Both the position numbers and the translations under genes were made by a program. A model generated the notes under the pieces. The model saw only the letters and a list, made by a program, of their open reading frames with translations, was not told the DNA's origin and did not search any database. Shown piece by piece: positions 38,777 to 50,645 of a DNA stretch of 64,000 nt (its first letter is position 1; the number at the start of each line of letters is the position of its first letter). This DNA comes from Taenia hydatigena (lineage: Eukaryota > Platyhelminthes > Cestoda > Cyclophyllidea > Taeniidae): the NCBI GenBank assembly GCA_036345935.2, contig JADWOT020000010.1, positions 7,676,587 through 7,740,586 on the forward strand, written 5' to 3'.

Positions 38777-39040
38777 TTATTTCACTAAAGCCTTTGAAAA
38801 CTGCCCGTAATAACCTGCTAAGCCTGGAAAACAGTTAAGCTGGTTTGCTGATTTTACCCTCTCATCTGTCAGATTGGTATGTCCTGAATCTTGTAGACGG
38901 TCCATTACTAATCGCACATTAACACTATGCTCCAGAATATCTCTGTCCGAGACACGCAGGTCCCATAGATATAGCATACAATGTTTCGAAAATAAGCCAT
39001 TTAGCGCGGAATGCCTTGAGCGCTGCAAAGTTATCATCAC
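38777..39040 (-). mobile_element. Ty3/gypsy-type LTR retrotransposon relic (reverse transcriptase fragment)
   Basis: The - strand frame (87 codons) follows the end of a Ty3/gypsy reverse transcriptase. YLWDLRVSDRD stands where the catalytic YLDDILVFS stretch is expected, then comes HSVNVRLVMDRLQDSG (the H..H/NV...V...L...G helix) and then GLAGYYGQF (usual GLAGYYRRF). The two catalytic aspartates are not both kept, and neither protease, RNase H, integrase nor LTRs were found nearby. This is an inactive fragment. The family assignment rests on motif order seen by eye. Confidence 0.65.
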
Positions 39041-39904
39041 TCTATAGAATACTGCAGACGTTGTTTAGAATTCGTAAAACCCGTTTAAAAATGTAAGAGC
39101 TCCTTCCCATCCTTTAATTCGGCTCCTCCTCGTTAATATCTTGATTGTAAGTTCAAGGGGAGGAAACAATTTTACTAGCATAGGTAGCCTTTTACGCTAG
39201 TGCTCCTCATTACTCGTAGACCTCTGTCTTTCCTTATTGTCCATAGCGATCGGAAAGGCCAAAGTAACTTGGAAGACATTATGATCTCTTCACTGGCTAT
39301 TTCTCAAATCTGACGGCTCGTTTTTTATAGGTGAAGAGGTGGTACGCTTCTGAGTGCTTCCAAGTCGGTCTAGATTAGCTAGTGTAGTGGATATTCCAAC
39401 AATGTTGGCAACTGCTTTACAACATTTAAACGGCTGATACTTTGCTAAGCTCGAGCTACCTCCATTTGAATCGTGTGGACTTCAACTGCCCGTACTTTAC
39501 TTATAATATCCAAAATCTGGTGACGCTTTGTTCACACTAAGCGAATAGAGACGGAGTCTACTTTGTGCGTCCCGTAAAAATCGCTAAAACGTGGCCCGTT
39601 GGTAGGCAAAAGCTAAGATATGCCTATAAATACATCGTTACTTTGCCTATTGCTGCAGCCACAGTCTGAACCTTGCACACCTACCCAGCATATGTATTTA
39701 ATAGAGGAGGAGAAGGAAGCTAAAAGAAAGAGAAATTGCAGTCCACCTGCAGCCATGCCAATCAAGTTCAAATCCCACTTTACTATACTTTGAAATCTCA
39801 ATAATGATGCATCATCATTCACAGCCCCTCTATATACACCACCGCCAACAAAAAGAGGCGCATCATGAACACAAACTAAGATGCGTCCTATGGATATAAT
39901 TCCA
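39041..39904. other. no recognisable gene
   Basis: Possibly further decayed retrotransposon sequence next to the reverse transcriptase fragment, but no motif could be assigned. The - strand frame 39822-39613 has a short hydrophobic run and no other support. Confidence 0.4.
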
Positions 39905-40870
39905 CAGCCTTGCCGCTTGGCTTCCTTAAAACTAAGCTAAGTGCTGCTGCAGTCATCGTCTTAGCTAGTGATACTGTGACGACCTCCATCACAATCAGCG
40001 ATTTTGATCCAAAAACAAGGATTAAAGGCACTGCAGAAGCAGGCACGATTCCAGCGGATGAGCAGGATCCAATTCAAACCAAGGATAGAGACAGCTTAAG
40101 CTAAAACTTGCCTCGTGCTCAATAAATAGAGTTTTTTTCAACCGCTTCCAGCCTACTCTCACAGCCATGCAAATTCCGGCCCTTGAGACAATTTATAACG
40201 AGACTATTAAGGCTTTGGACCTACTGGTACACGTTCCTGCGGTAGACGAAGATTTCAGTGGTTGCCAGGCCTTGTGGAAGCTTGGCTGCCTCGTATCACT
40301 ATAATTGATGGAGAGATGTGGTCATCGTCAGTGCTAAAGGTCGAGAGTATGAAATGATGAGGGTGGATCTGTCAACTAAATATGCGTCGGCTCATCTGCT
40401 GGTAGTAGAAGCGACACAAGCAGGCCGGTTTCCATTTTGAATTGCTTACATCTACTTGTATGAAATCAGTAGCTGCTTTTCCTTCATTCACATTAACGCT
40501 CTTTTTTCCCACATACATCAACAGTGGTAGAAACACACTTGTAGAAATTGGCGGACAAGTTATGATTTGTGATAGATTTGCCGTCTAGCGACCCAAAACA
40601 TTTTACTCAATCTGCGTCTTGCAGAACCCGGTGCTTCAATAACATAAAACATGTAGAAATAGATGGCCACACGGTGCGCATGCCATAGTAACCGCCGCCC
40701 AAACTTAGAGGCTGCATTACAGGCTATACCATCAAATGGTGCTTTAACAATGCAAGACAGGGTGTGGTCAGCTATATCTCATCCAATTTTTGCGTCTTCG
40801 AGAATGCAAAGCTACGACAGATCGGTTTCGCCGCCATTGGTAAATACAATAGGTATTGCCAATTTCTTTT
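39905..40870 (+). pseudogene. FN3 relic F (delta-alpha-beta), + strand
   Basis: Three successive exon remnants with the family order. Delta at about 39940-40095 (TTSITISDF matches TTSLTISDL of gene A). Alpha starts at 40166 after the acceptor CTCTCACAG, opens with MQIPALETIYNET and is stopped near 40305. Beta at about 40650-40800 keeps PPKLRGCITGYTIKW. Frameshifts and stops interrupt every exon, and no signal exon or promoter remains. F points towards pseudogene C, as A' points towards the orphan flank at 24.6 kb. Confidence 0.7.
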
Positions 40871-42612
40871 ATTCGAGGTAAACATTCTTACACAACAGCA
40901 CAAAGTCAATAGCAATAGACAAACAACGCAAATCTTTGCGTCACTGTCTGTGACCAATTGGACAAAGTATACTTTGACACAGTCATACCGAATCTTTCTA
41001 GCCTATCGTAATAGATTTGTAGATTTGTGTTGATGAGGGATACGTTAGACATGTAAATGAACGGGAACTGCATTGTTGTCAGTGTTAGTCCCAGTTGACC
41101 TTCTGAAGCGATGGGGAAGACGATTGGGTGTATTGTTAGAGTTTTCGAGTCATATCAGACTTACTATAAGATTAAAATCAGCTACAATTTAAAGAGGCAT
41201 TCAGAATTGTCCATTAAGAGCCATCTGAGCCATAAATGTTGTCGATTTCATCCAATTTTATCACCTCTATAATGAAACGCTGCAGAGTGTGTACTTTTCG
41301 TGTCCTGATACAATTTTGTGGCTGCACAAATAGACCTAAATCGACGTTTAAATGCTACCGCATTTGGCCCGCATTTCTGCATTTGCACACTTTTACCGCT
41401 AATAAACAATTCCGGGCCCAACTCAGTTTGTGTGCACTAGAGAGCGGTAAATAAATCTTCTGACAAGCAAAAACAAAATGAGCAGAGACGGATAAATCAA
41501 ATAAAACACGGCCCACATTCGACAACTAAATAAGCGCAAATCTGTGTTCTCGTCTACTCTAGTTCCACATTAAACGCCTTGTCGTTCTGCAAAAGATGCA
41601 GAATACCAAGTATGCATCGGAAGTTAACCAAACAGTATACGGCTCGATTTGACGCACTGCTCTACTATGACATGCCACTCATCAAACCTGGGTGTCAATT
41701 GCGCGACATGGAGAAACTAAGGCAGAATCAGGCGAAGGCCCTACTCTGGTCTCATTCAGCTTTACAACGGATTCTTTTAAGTGGCTATTGAATAGGCAAC
41801 TACTACTTGAGCTCTGCCATCGTTCAATTCTAGGATCCGGAATGACTGCATTTCTTGCTACTGTATGATACCCAAAAGGTGAAATTATGCCTTTTTATGG
41901 AGAAAGGAGTTATAGAGTATAGGCTGATGTGTCGGTATAAAGATAAGTAACGTTCTTGCTTACCGCTCTTGAAGCTTTCCTTCTCATGGCTGCTTGTGGG
42001 AACGTTCTAGTGAGTAGCCCTGCTTAACTACCTTTTCCAAGTGGGTCGCAGGTTTTAAACATCCTGTCTACACTGCAAGTGAGCTACTAGCAAGTCTAGG
42101 CCCATAGCCAACCAAGCACTGGTAGTTTCTTATAATTCAGGCCTAGTCCTCACTGGCCAATCGCAAGAGCACCGCAAGCACATCAAGTGTGAGTGTGTCG
42201 ACTCTCATGCGCTGGATATTGAGACCAACAACTCAGATGACCTCGCTATTTGCCAATCTGGATGGAACGTCAAACAGTTCACTCGCCCGCGTAGGTTCCC
42301 AGGTTTCAGCAGTTGACGACTCCATTTATGGCATGCAAGTCCACTTTATTCCCAAATAGCTCTACCCGTGTTGAGGTTTTTTACCACTTTTATTGTTTCT
42401 TTATGGTACGCATTTATTTATGCAGTTTCAGAAATCCTGAGTCTACGCGAATGCGTAAATGTTTATGTCACCGCCTGTGACCAATTGGGCGAAAGATGCC
42501 TCGGCACAGTCGTATGGAAGTGTATTGAAGAATATGTGTGCAATGCGGCATTAATAGTGAAAAAGAGTAGTCATACTATGGCACGAGTCGCAAGTAGTTG
42601 TGAGGCAAGCGT

Positions 42613-45600
42613 TCACCCATGGATAGCTGCCATGTAGGTAAGCACGATTACAACAATTGCAGAAGTCAAGGCAAATCCACTGGATGTAGTGAGTGTAGGA
42701 GTCGGAAGAGATGCGCCAGCTTTGAGGGTTACGGGAACCGACTCTAACCCAGCATTTGTGGCTGCAGGAGCTGACGTAGTTTCAATGTCATCAGGCGTGG
42801 TTGCTACAGAAGTAGCAGTGGAGCTTCCGGTCATGGTCACTGCAGGAATAGATGTGGATCTTTTAATGTTGGATGCTGTAGAATTTGAGGACTCTAACTT
42901 GAGTTGGACAGATAAATCTTCCTCCTTTGTTCGAATAAAAATCCCTTCAAATGTATCTTTTAGAGCTTGCATGCAATTCAACTGCTAAACGTGCATCATG
43001 AAGCACATATGGTAACCGTGTTGTATGCGTTCCTTAATTCTCAGCAGTGGATTTTATGCCAGTAGCGAACAGTTCGCAACTAATGGATTTTGATGTTGAT
43101 GACCAAAAACCGCTTTTAACATCCAGTGGAACATAATTTAATAAGCTGGATGTCACAACAATGCGTTTGGTATGCTGTCTCAAATGGCGACTTCTCGTAT
43201 CTGTATAAGTTCCCTTGTGATTTTTGGACAAAAGTAGAACAATTCAACTTACATCAAGGTGCTCGCCAGTATGCAGGGTTTGCGATAGAGATGTTATCTT
43301 AAAAATACTTTCACATGCTGTGTGGAGTTTATGTTGCTGTTTACAACATTCAGTATTAAACCATGACATTGCTAGGAGCAAAATTACGAGCATGGACTAA
43401 CCTCGTGTATTCTGTAGTGGAGTGGTCACGTTTGCAGAATCACTGCGCGCACCAACGTAATCGAAATTGGCCGAAGTGTTCGATTTATAGTGCGCATAAA
43501 CAGAGGCGACAATGGTTTGTCCCGGCTTCAAGTCGGTGAAGTCACAAAAATTATATGAGAGGACATTGACACTTCCCCGCTCTGTGGAATCCACAGTCCA
43601 TAGGAATTAGGTGATGGAGTCCATGTCATGTGTGCTGTGTTGGAGTTGATTGCTTGAAGCTCCACATTTCGTAGAACACTAACACCTATAATACAGGGAA
43701 GCGTGAGAATGTGATGAATCTCCGTGTACCATCATGTTTAAGGCGATAAATGTAGAAAACTGAAGAATGGGTACAACTAATATTTAGGCCTGCTGACTGC
43801 ATATGAGTAGACAGGTAATGAGTGGAGGGGACAGACCTGCTTCCATTGTTTCAAATACCAGTGGATCAGCCATCTCGCCGTAACTATCCAGCAGCACGCG
43901 TCCGCGCACTGTCACTGCATGTTCCATTGACGGTTCTATTCCCACGAGTTGTGCGGGTCGAAAGCTCCCATTTTCCTTAAGACTTCGTAGCCACCGAAAT
44001 CGCTCTCAACGCCCTCAGGATCGTGCATTGGTATGCCCAGGACCTCCTTTTCCTAGCAGTAGGTTGCCCCAAATATCAGTTTCTGCATTGCTGTGGCATT
44101 AGACAGACAGTCAGATCAGACAGATCAGACTGATTTCACCAACCAAGTACGAAACAATTCCCTTTTTATGTAATAGTTTTGGCATGGTCTATTGTTTAGG
44201 CAAAATAAGAACGCACCTGCATCCAGGGTTTGAATGGGATACGGTGAAGCAGACAGTCTCGTGCATTCCTTAGAGTCCTACCCATCTGCTGCAATTGTAC
44301 TCGCTTCCATAACGCATTTATGTCTCGTGTTTCGTTGCAAGTTACTAACCACAACGGAGGTTGTCTTATTGTCCGCGGTTGAGGCAATAACTGGTTCGAC
44401 ATTTTGCATAGGGTTGAAACAAGTCACACGATAGGGACTAAGGATTTCCTTCACTTCACTTGGTTCATTCCACTCAAGTTCAATTCGTGTTCTTGATATG
44501 GCCCTTCCCGTGGGCGCTGGTATAGGAGAAGGCGCTGTTAATGTTGAAATATGATGGGTGAGATGGTGCTGTTTAAGCACAGTAGGGTGGTGTTTGGACC
44601 TATTTGTTACTTCTGTGACCTCATCTGTAATTTGCCCTCAATCCATCACCACTGAATTCATCAACACAGATGCAAAATACGAATGAGGCGTTGAGCTATA
44701 AAATATGCTGAATATGGATAAGGTGTGTTCTAGCTCACCAGTGGGCCATGTTTTAATGAGTCCCATAGGATGCATTAAGTGGATTCCTTCGCCAGTTGCT
44801 TCCACGGTTACGTTGTACAGTGTGTAGGACTCCAATGCGTCAACCGTTACTTTCCCAATAGAAACCGAAGCATTTTCATAACAGGCGATGCCTGAGGAAG
44901 AAATTGGTTTTGCCAACACCTTGACCAGTGACACGTTGAGTTTCCTCAGGCTTTGGACATCTCAGGTTAACTGAAGCAGGCTAGAATCCACACGACCCAA
45001 ATGAGATTAGGACTTGATTGACTGTGCTTCCGTTTTGGCCTCTTTAAAAAGATGGAAAAGGGTGTGTTAACTTGCAAACATGTTTGGAGTGGTTGTGGAT
45101 GATTTAACTAAAAGTCTGATTATAAGTGAGGTGGGACCTTGTGGTAGCGACCAACCGAAGATAGACATCCCGGTGGGTGGATGAAAATGTCACCATACAT
45201 ATATACGTTTCGGATCTCTCAGAATATGTCACCTACTTTCAAGAGCCATCTCCATACCACTTCTTGGCTATAAGACAAGTTGGTGTCGCATTCCCACTCT
45301 TCCCTCCTGCATGACGTGCCACAGAAGTGGGTACGTTGGAATGCAAAATCAGGGGGACAAAATGGCTCTAGTTACTGCAAAGCAGATATGCATTCAGGGA
45401 CACTTTAAAGGATGACATGGAAGACGTGAAAGAGGCAGAGTTGAAGGTGGATTATGAAGCCAATGAATGGTTCTACTCAGTCACGACAAAGCAGGCTGAC
45501 AGTGGTCCAATGCGAAGTGAAGGGAAGTATTTCATTAATTAGTTGTAATGTCCAACCATTTCCACACACTAGATTAACGAAGTAAGCAAATGTTCTCATT

Positions 45601-45733
45601 TACTGAATTGTTCTACACATGTGCAAATGAGAGGAAAGCATTGAAATGCAAGTACTTATCTTACCCACTGCAAAGACAAAGTCATCATGCAGGATAGATT
45701 TTGTCAGCAAACTGAGGTAGAGTTGAACTACGT
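42613..45733 (-). pseudogene. FN3 gene C: pseudogene with four FN3 exons and an intact hydrophobic tail exon
   Basis: Exon equivalents (- strand): signal 45733-45665, gamma 45029-44739, delta 44534-44217, alpha 44090-43837, beta 43685-43402, tail 42956-42613. Lesions seen: the start codon is lost (GAAGATG of gene B reads GAAGACG here, with a 1-base indel). The gamma exon lacks its AG acceptor and has a TGA where Trp is expected. Delta has an in-frame TAG after ADG. Alpha has an early TAG and a length change. Beta has a deletion and frame change before WTVDS. By contrast the tail exon is open, Ser/Thr-rich and ends in a hydrophobic stretch (SGFALTSAIVVIVLTYM), resembling the C-terminal anchor segment known from EG95-type antigens. 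The promoter is intact. A full-length product is not expected. Confidence 0.85.
45417..45542 (+). CDS. possible small ORF or exon, 41 codons
   Basis: ATG at 45417 to TAG at 45542 inside the region corresponding to intron 1 of pseudogene C, but on the opposite strand. The translation begins MEDVKEAELKVDY and contains KQADSG followed by a KYFIN end. The DSG...Y spacing is vaguely like an immunoglobulin-fold strand. No splice context or homologue within the window supports it, so it may be chance. Confidence 0.15.
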   Translation: MEDVKEAELKVDYEANEWFYSVTTKQADSGPMRSEGKYFIN

Positions 45734-45777
45734 CTTCACTTCAGAACATGGTGGACTCGCACCTCACTCATGATGTG

Positions 45778-45871
45778 CTTATAGAACTTTTGCCAAGCCT
45801 TGTCAGCCTATGAAATGGCATGTTCTTGACCTATGAGATAATTTCTGCGTTTATGCACACTGTGACACCAC
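45778..45871 (-). promoter_or_regulatory. promoter of FN3 pseudogene C
   Basis: On the - strand: GTGGTGTCAC at 45871-45862, ATAGGCTG at 45811-45804, 20 bp, then TATAAG at 45783-45778, about 50 bp before the former start codon. All elements are intact although the coding part is broken. Confidence 0.65.
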
Positions 45872-45959
45872 GTATGAGGTGATCACGTGGCCAACGGCAC
45901 TGAGACCAAGAACAGTTGCAGAATAGCACAGTTACTTAATCTTTAGGCATTTTGACTTT

Positions 45960-48900
45960 CGTAGTGACTTTCGTAAAACACCTTAGAAGCTGGACTTATG
46001 CTCAGCCATTCAGACATTCGGCGTTGTTCTAGTACAGAGGAGGTAAACGCAGCCCTTCGATGATGAACAAAGATCTCGGATCATTGGTAATAAATGCACT
46101 CAAGCCCATTACATGCTCGGTCTCATTTCTACTACGATGTTTGAAGGAATGCGCGATACATAAGCTCAATATGGTGAACTGGTGTGCTGTTGACAAATGA
46201 TGAAAGATAGGATTCGAGATCTCACTGGTAAAGGGCAATGCTACCTTTAATTCCACTGACGACCTGCAGGAAATACGTACATATCTCAGCAACAAGATGA
46301 GTCATATGAACTAACAATAAATGTCCTTTCCTCAAGTTTTACTCCACTTTGCTTCGGAGTCGCCACCACGAGATGGGTTAGGATCAATTTAACTTGATAC
46401 TCACCCACTCCGCTTAATTTCTAGATGCTTTTTTCGTTCAGTTGCATGTCAAGAAGTTAGCAAGAAACGTGTATTGACTAAGAAGGACGCCGATAACAAG
46501 TGCGGAGGCTTAAAGACTTAACGTCAAGCATATGTCTCCGTGCTTACGGTATAAGATCACAATAATTAGCAATTTTTCACCTTAATGCTCCAAAAAGCTT
46601 TCTTGATGTTTTGGCCTCCAAGGCAGCCAAGGAATCAATTGAACATCGAATACATAGTGAGTCAGAAAAAATTTAATTCGACGAATGACATTTGCTTTGT
46701 GATTTTAATCAAAACTACATGCACAAACTGCTTCTTTAAACGGTAACCACAAAATGGCTGCAACTCGACGGTAATGCGATCGGAAATTGCCTGGTGGTCT
46801 ATGAAAGAGTAGTGGATTTACCTAGACAGCCAAGCATCATAATAAGCGATGATGCTTGAGCAGTTTTGACTAAGGATTAAAAGTAATTTTGTCTTGTTTG
46901 TCAGATTGATTAGCAGACAGAAATGCCACAAAGGCGCCTCACTTGAGTAATGGAGACGAGAAAACGTGTGTAAAATTTGGATGCGTGCATAATTGGTAGC
47001 GGAATGAGCACTGAGTGCTTCGCATCCTCACATATTTGGCTGAGATTGACCCCCTATTAATCAGAGTCACTGTGTGATGGCGACCAATCTGGAGGGATCC
47101 AGATTTTTCTTGAATGCTACCACGATGTTAACAACTTTTTCAAAGTGCAGTAAAACAAGGAACCCTAGGATGAAAGGAATTCTGGGATTAGTCCAGAACC
47201 ACCCAACCACCATGTCTTCATTTTTCACCAAAACACATTGACGAGCCAGCCATTTCACTTGCATGATATGTGTAATGTCAAAACATTTGACAACCATAAA
47301 TGCCAGTGGACGGAGATAAAAAGTTGTAGCTTGCGTAAGGAGACGTAGCATCCATTCTATGATGCATGTACATTGAAATGTTAGATAGCAGTAAGAGTAA
47401 TCGCTGAATTATTTTGATGCACACATTGTACTTGGTTGGGTTGAGGCAGCGAGCTTAAACCAGTACTCTACAACCATCATTTGTTCCACTATGTCGACAG
47501 CAAATAAAGGAGAGACAGTAGCATGCGAAACCTTCAAAGCTCGTGTAGTAATCAGTATCATGGGAGTGAGAAGCCCCATACATTCCCAGCCGACAAATAA
47601 TCAACATGATGCCACCTCTCATATAACGACTGGGGTAGGAATTTCAGACACACTAGATGTACACAAAAATGTACGGTTTCCACATCAGGAACTCTACTCT
47701 TTGCAATAGTTCTTTAATATACTGCCGGGGAGAGGGTTGTCGATATAACTCATGCGCCTTTACCGTGGCGAAATGCTGAACCTGATGCTGCACATCGTAG
47801 TCGGCCTAGAATGCGTCTAGACTGCCTGTGATCCTAGAGCACAAAACTTCATTTAGCTTTCTAGACGTTGCCATCATTGTGGCGACGTTCTAGAAAACTC
47901 TGAGTTTTGCCACCCCTGCACAGTCACTCCTGATTGGTTGGCATCACACACAGATGTGTGTTGAGTGTGTTATTGATCAATATAAGGTCAAGGTAAGACA
48001 AATGCGTGAGGCTGTGAAGCATTCTGTACCTGCGCCACCTTTCATTGGCCACTCTGCTACCACGCACGCACCCAAGCTTCACACACGTTCCTTCGCCTCT
48101 GTCACCTAAATAAGGCGGTTTGTGGCATCTGTCTGTCCACCGGTCCGGCAAAACAGACACAGATACCTTAAAACCCTTGTGAGAATTGTTTGCAAATGTT
48201 AAAATTCCACTCCAACTCTATTGCTTACCATGACGTTTGAATGGCTGGTTAAAATCAGCCTTCATTCAAAGGCGTCCCGTATATGTGATTTAGTGGACTG
48301 TGGTGGTCCTGATCAACTCGAAGCTATATGCTCGACTAGGCAGTTAGCTGCCTTAAAGACAAAAACGTCGAGGGAGATTTTGAGAGCGTTCAGCCCAAAA
48401 AAAATCATAAATCAGGGTACACCAATTGCAAAATTTGCAGGTCCTACACCAAGTTCGCATAAAAGTTTTAAAGCACTGCACCTAGTCTGAAACAAAAGAT
48501 GCACACGATTCCAAAAATGCAGGCTCTGCCATGCGCATTGCCATTAGGAACAACATCAGCTGAAATGTCGTTTAGGATCGCTAATCAATTTACATTTCCT
48601 GTCCACTTCCGGCTGCTCTACTTATTGCTTTAAGCAGCCTTGAGTTGTGGTGAGTGATGAAGTTGTAAATCTAATTAATCTCGACCGTTCTCACGACGAT
48701 TCAAACGGTACGCATAAAGAATAATCCTGTAAAGCTCGAGAACAACAAATCCCACCTGTTCAGCAAGATACTTACATCTTTTGCGTAGATCGTCATTATA
48801 ATTTACCGATATAAATGCTACTATATTCTACTAAAATTATGCTTCACTTCTTTCGCCAACAGAGCAACATTGCACAATTATGAGTGCACGTTTTACGCAT

Positions 48901-50560
48901 CACTTAAACTATAGTAGAAAAAGTGATGCCACACTACTATTCAGTGAATCGTGAATAAAACGCTTGTAGCAAATTTCATCACTAAAGCCACGGAGTGAAG
49001 CATATGCACGTTGGAACGCATTCTTGCAGGCGTATCGTTAGCTCTATTGCAAGTCCTAGCATAGAAATTGGAAAACGCAAATGATGGAAACAGCCGCCAC
49101 AACTTGTTTACTCACTATGCAGACGGTGTGTGAGGCTCAGCTTGACCTCCTTTCTAGCATGTGACAGCACACAGGCATTCAAGCATTAAGATCCATGCTC
49201 CGTCTGTTGCACCATCATTCGTAATTATTTAATTTATGCTGCGGTTAGCATTTTGTTTCAAAAACGAGCCTACATAGTCTTAGCGAAAGTTTAAATGAAT
49301 CCCTCCGACACGGTAACATAGTGGAATTCGCACACATGTCCACTCAACCCAATCTTTGCTTGTCGCAATTTACATAGCCTAATTGCGAAAAGCGAGTTTC
49401 GATAAGAGCTTGGTAGATGAAGGAGTGCCATTGTAAGGCTTTCCTCCGCCCACTTTATTCTAACATAGCAAAGAACTGATAATTAGAGGCGTCAATTTGG
49501 CTGTAGTTAGTTGAGAGTTCGACAACACCAGGCGATAGCAATGACTGTGATCGGCTCACTACCGCATGTACAACATGCGCTACCCATTAGACAAATACTA
49601 TGCACAACCTTCCATCTCCTAGTACTGGAAGGAACTTCATCACTAGCGCATACCATTCGAAGGTCCTTCCATGTTCACTAAAGTATGGGCAACAGGAGGC
49701 AAGGCATGGTAGAGCCCAACACCAAATTTATTGCATACATAAAGCAAATGCTTTGAAAAGTGTAAGGAGAAGAACCGAAACAAGTGTGTTTTCTTACTGT
49801 ATGGCTCTCAAAATCGAACACAATGCAGTTGCCTCTTGGAGGAAGTAGGTTATGCATGGACTCAACCCTCAGCATAAATCCACCAACTGAATGCTCTCCA
49901 TCATAAGTTTGCTTTGTGTAAAGTATAATGGGGCGGGTAGGCGACTCATTGTGCACAGATGACACGAGTTGTCACGATGTCCTTCACAACTCGATGTGTA
50001 TCTCCTGCAGTTGGAGTTAACTTCGGCGCAAAAGCGTTACAGATCTGTCAAAATAAAGTTGTGAAGATGAGAAATCGCACACATTTGTAGCTGCTTGCAA
50101 GTACCCATCGTGATATGTGGAGGAAGCAAAAAAGCTGCAAATAATGTCCTCAATAGAAATGCAGCCCCACTGGGTGCAGCACATTTCTATCCCCAGCACT
50201 TATGATGTACGTCTACTTACTGGTAGACTTTATTCTGTGAAAACAAGCAACGTCGAGCAGCAAGATCCTTTTGTCAAAAAATTCATTCAAAATTGCTGCC
50301 AATTGACTACAAGAATTAATAGTCTTTATTAGATCGCCGGACCTAATTACACCTAACATCCATTTTTGCACTCAGCCTGCACTCTAAAAATTGAGAATCG
50401 GATTAGCGCCAATTGCATTGCGAATTCCGCTCTCTTGGATTTTGCATTTATGCATCTCGATAATACAATACGTGCGAGGTAGGTGATGCTCCAGCCAACA
50501 AGAAACAACACGTCTTACCATTCAATACGTGGATACACAAGTCGCCTCGTAGGTCAAGGA
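45960..50560. other. 4.6 kb without recognisable gene
   Basis: Upstream of gene D. The frames at 47351-47067 (-, 94 codons, hydrophobic), 48221-48490 (+, 89 codons) and 49600-49965 (both strands) have no recognisable domain, no duplicated counterpart in the window and no convincing splice context. A short perfect stem (GCATCACTT ... AAGTGATGC, 48897-48928) is present, of unknown meaning. Confidence 0.4.
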
Positions 50561-50570
50561 CACACATCTC

Positions 50571-50605
50571 ATAGGCTGGTATGCTTGTGACATGCTCCTA
50601 TAAAT
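50571..50605 (+). promoter_or_regulatory. promoter of FN3 gene D
   Basis: ATAGGCTG at 50571-50578, then exactly 20 bp to TATAAAT at 50599-50605; the start codon is at 50646. This is the spacing seen in genes B and C. The upstream GTGGTGTCAC element of the multi-FN3 genes was not found here. Confidence 0.7.
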
Positions 50606-50645
50606 GCGATGTGCGCCGTGAATACACCGTATTTCTGTATTGGAG

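Larger units (their letters stand above)
41075..45905 (+). repeat. segmental direct duplication DD1, copy 2 (contains pseudogene C)
   Basis: Counterpart of 29450-33720. It is longer because C keeps the gamma and delta exons that B lacks. The non-coding part 41075-42400 follows copy 1 block by block. Confidence 0.75.

Noticed and set aside
42368..42637. 88-codon + strand frame with a hydrophobic start in the 3' flank of gene C
   Set aside because: The duplicated counterpart at about 31000-31250 does not keep the frame, and the region is antisense to the end of the C tail exon.
47067..47351. 94-codon hydrophobic - strand frame
   Set aside because: No homologous copy, no recognised domain and no splice signals; hydrophobicity alone is not enough.
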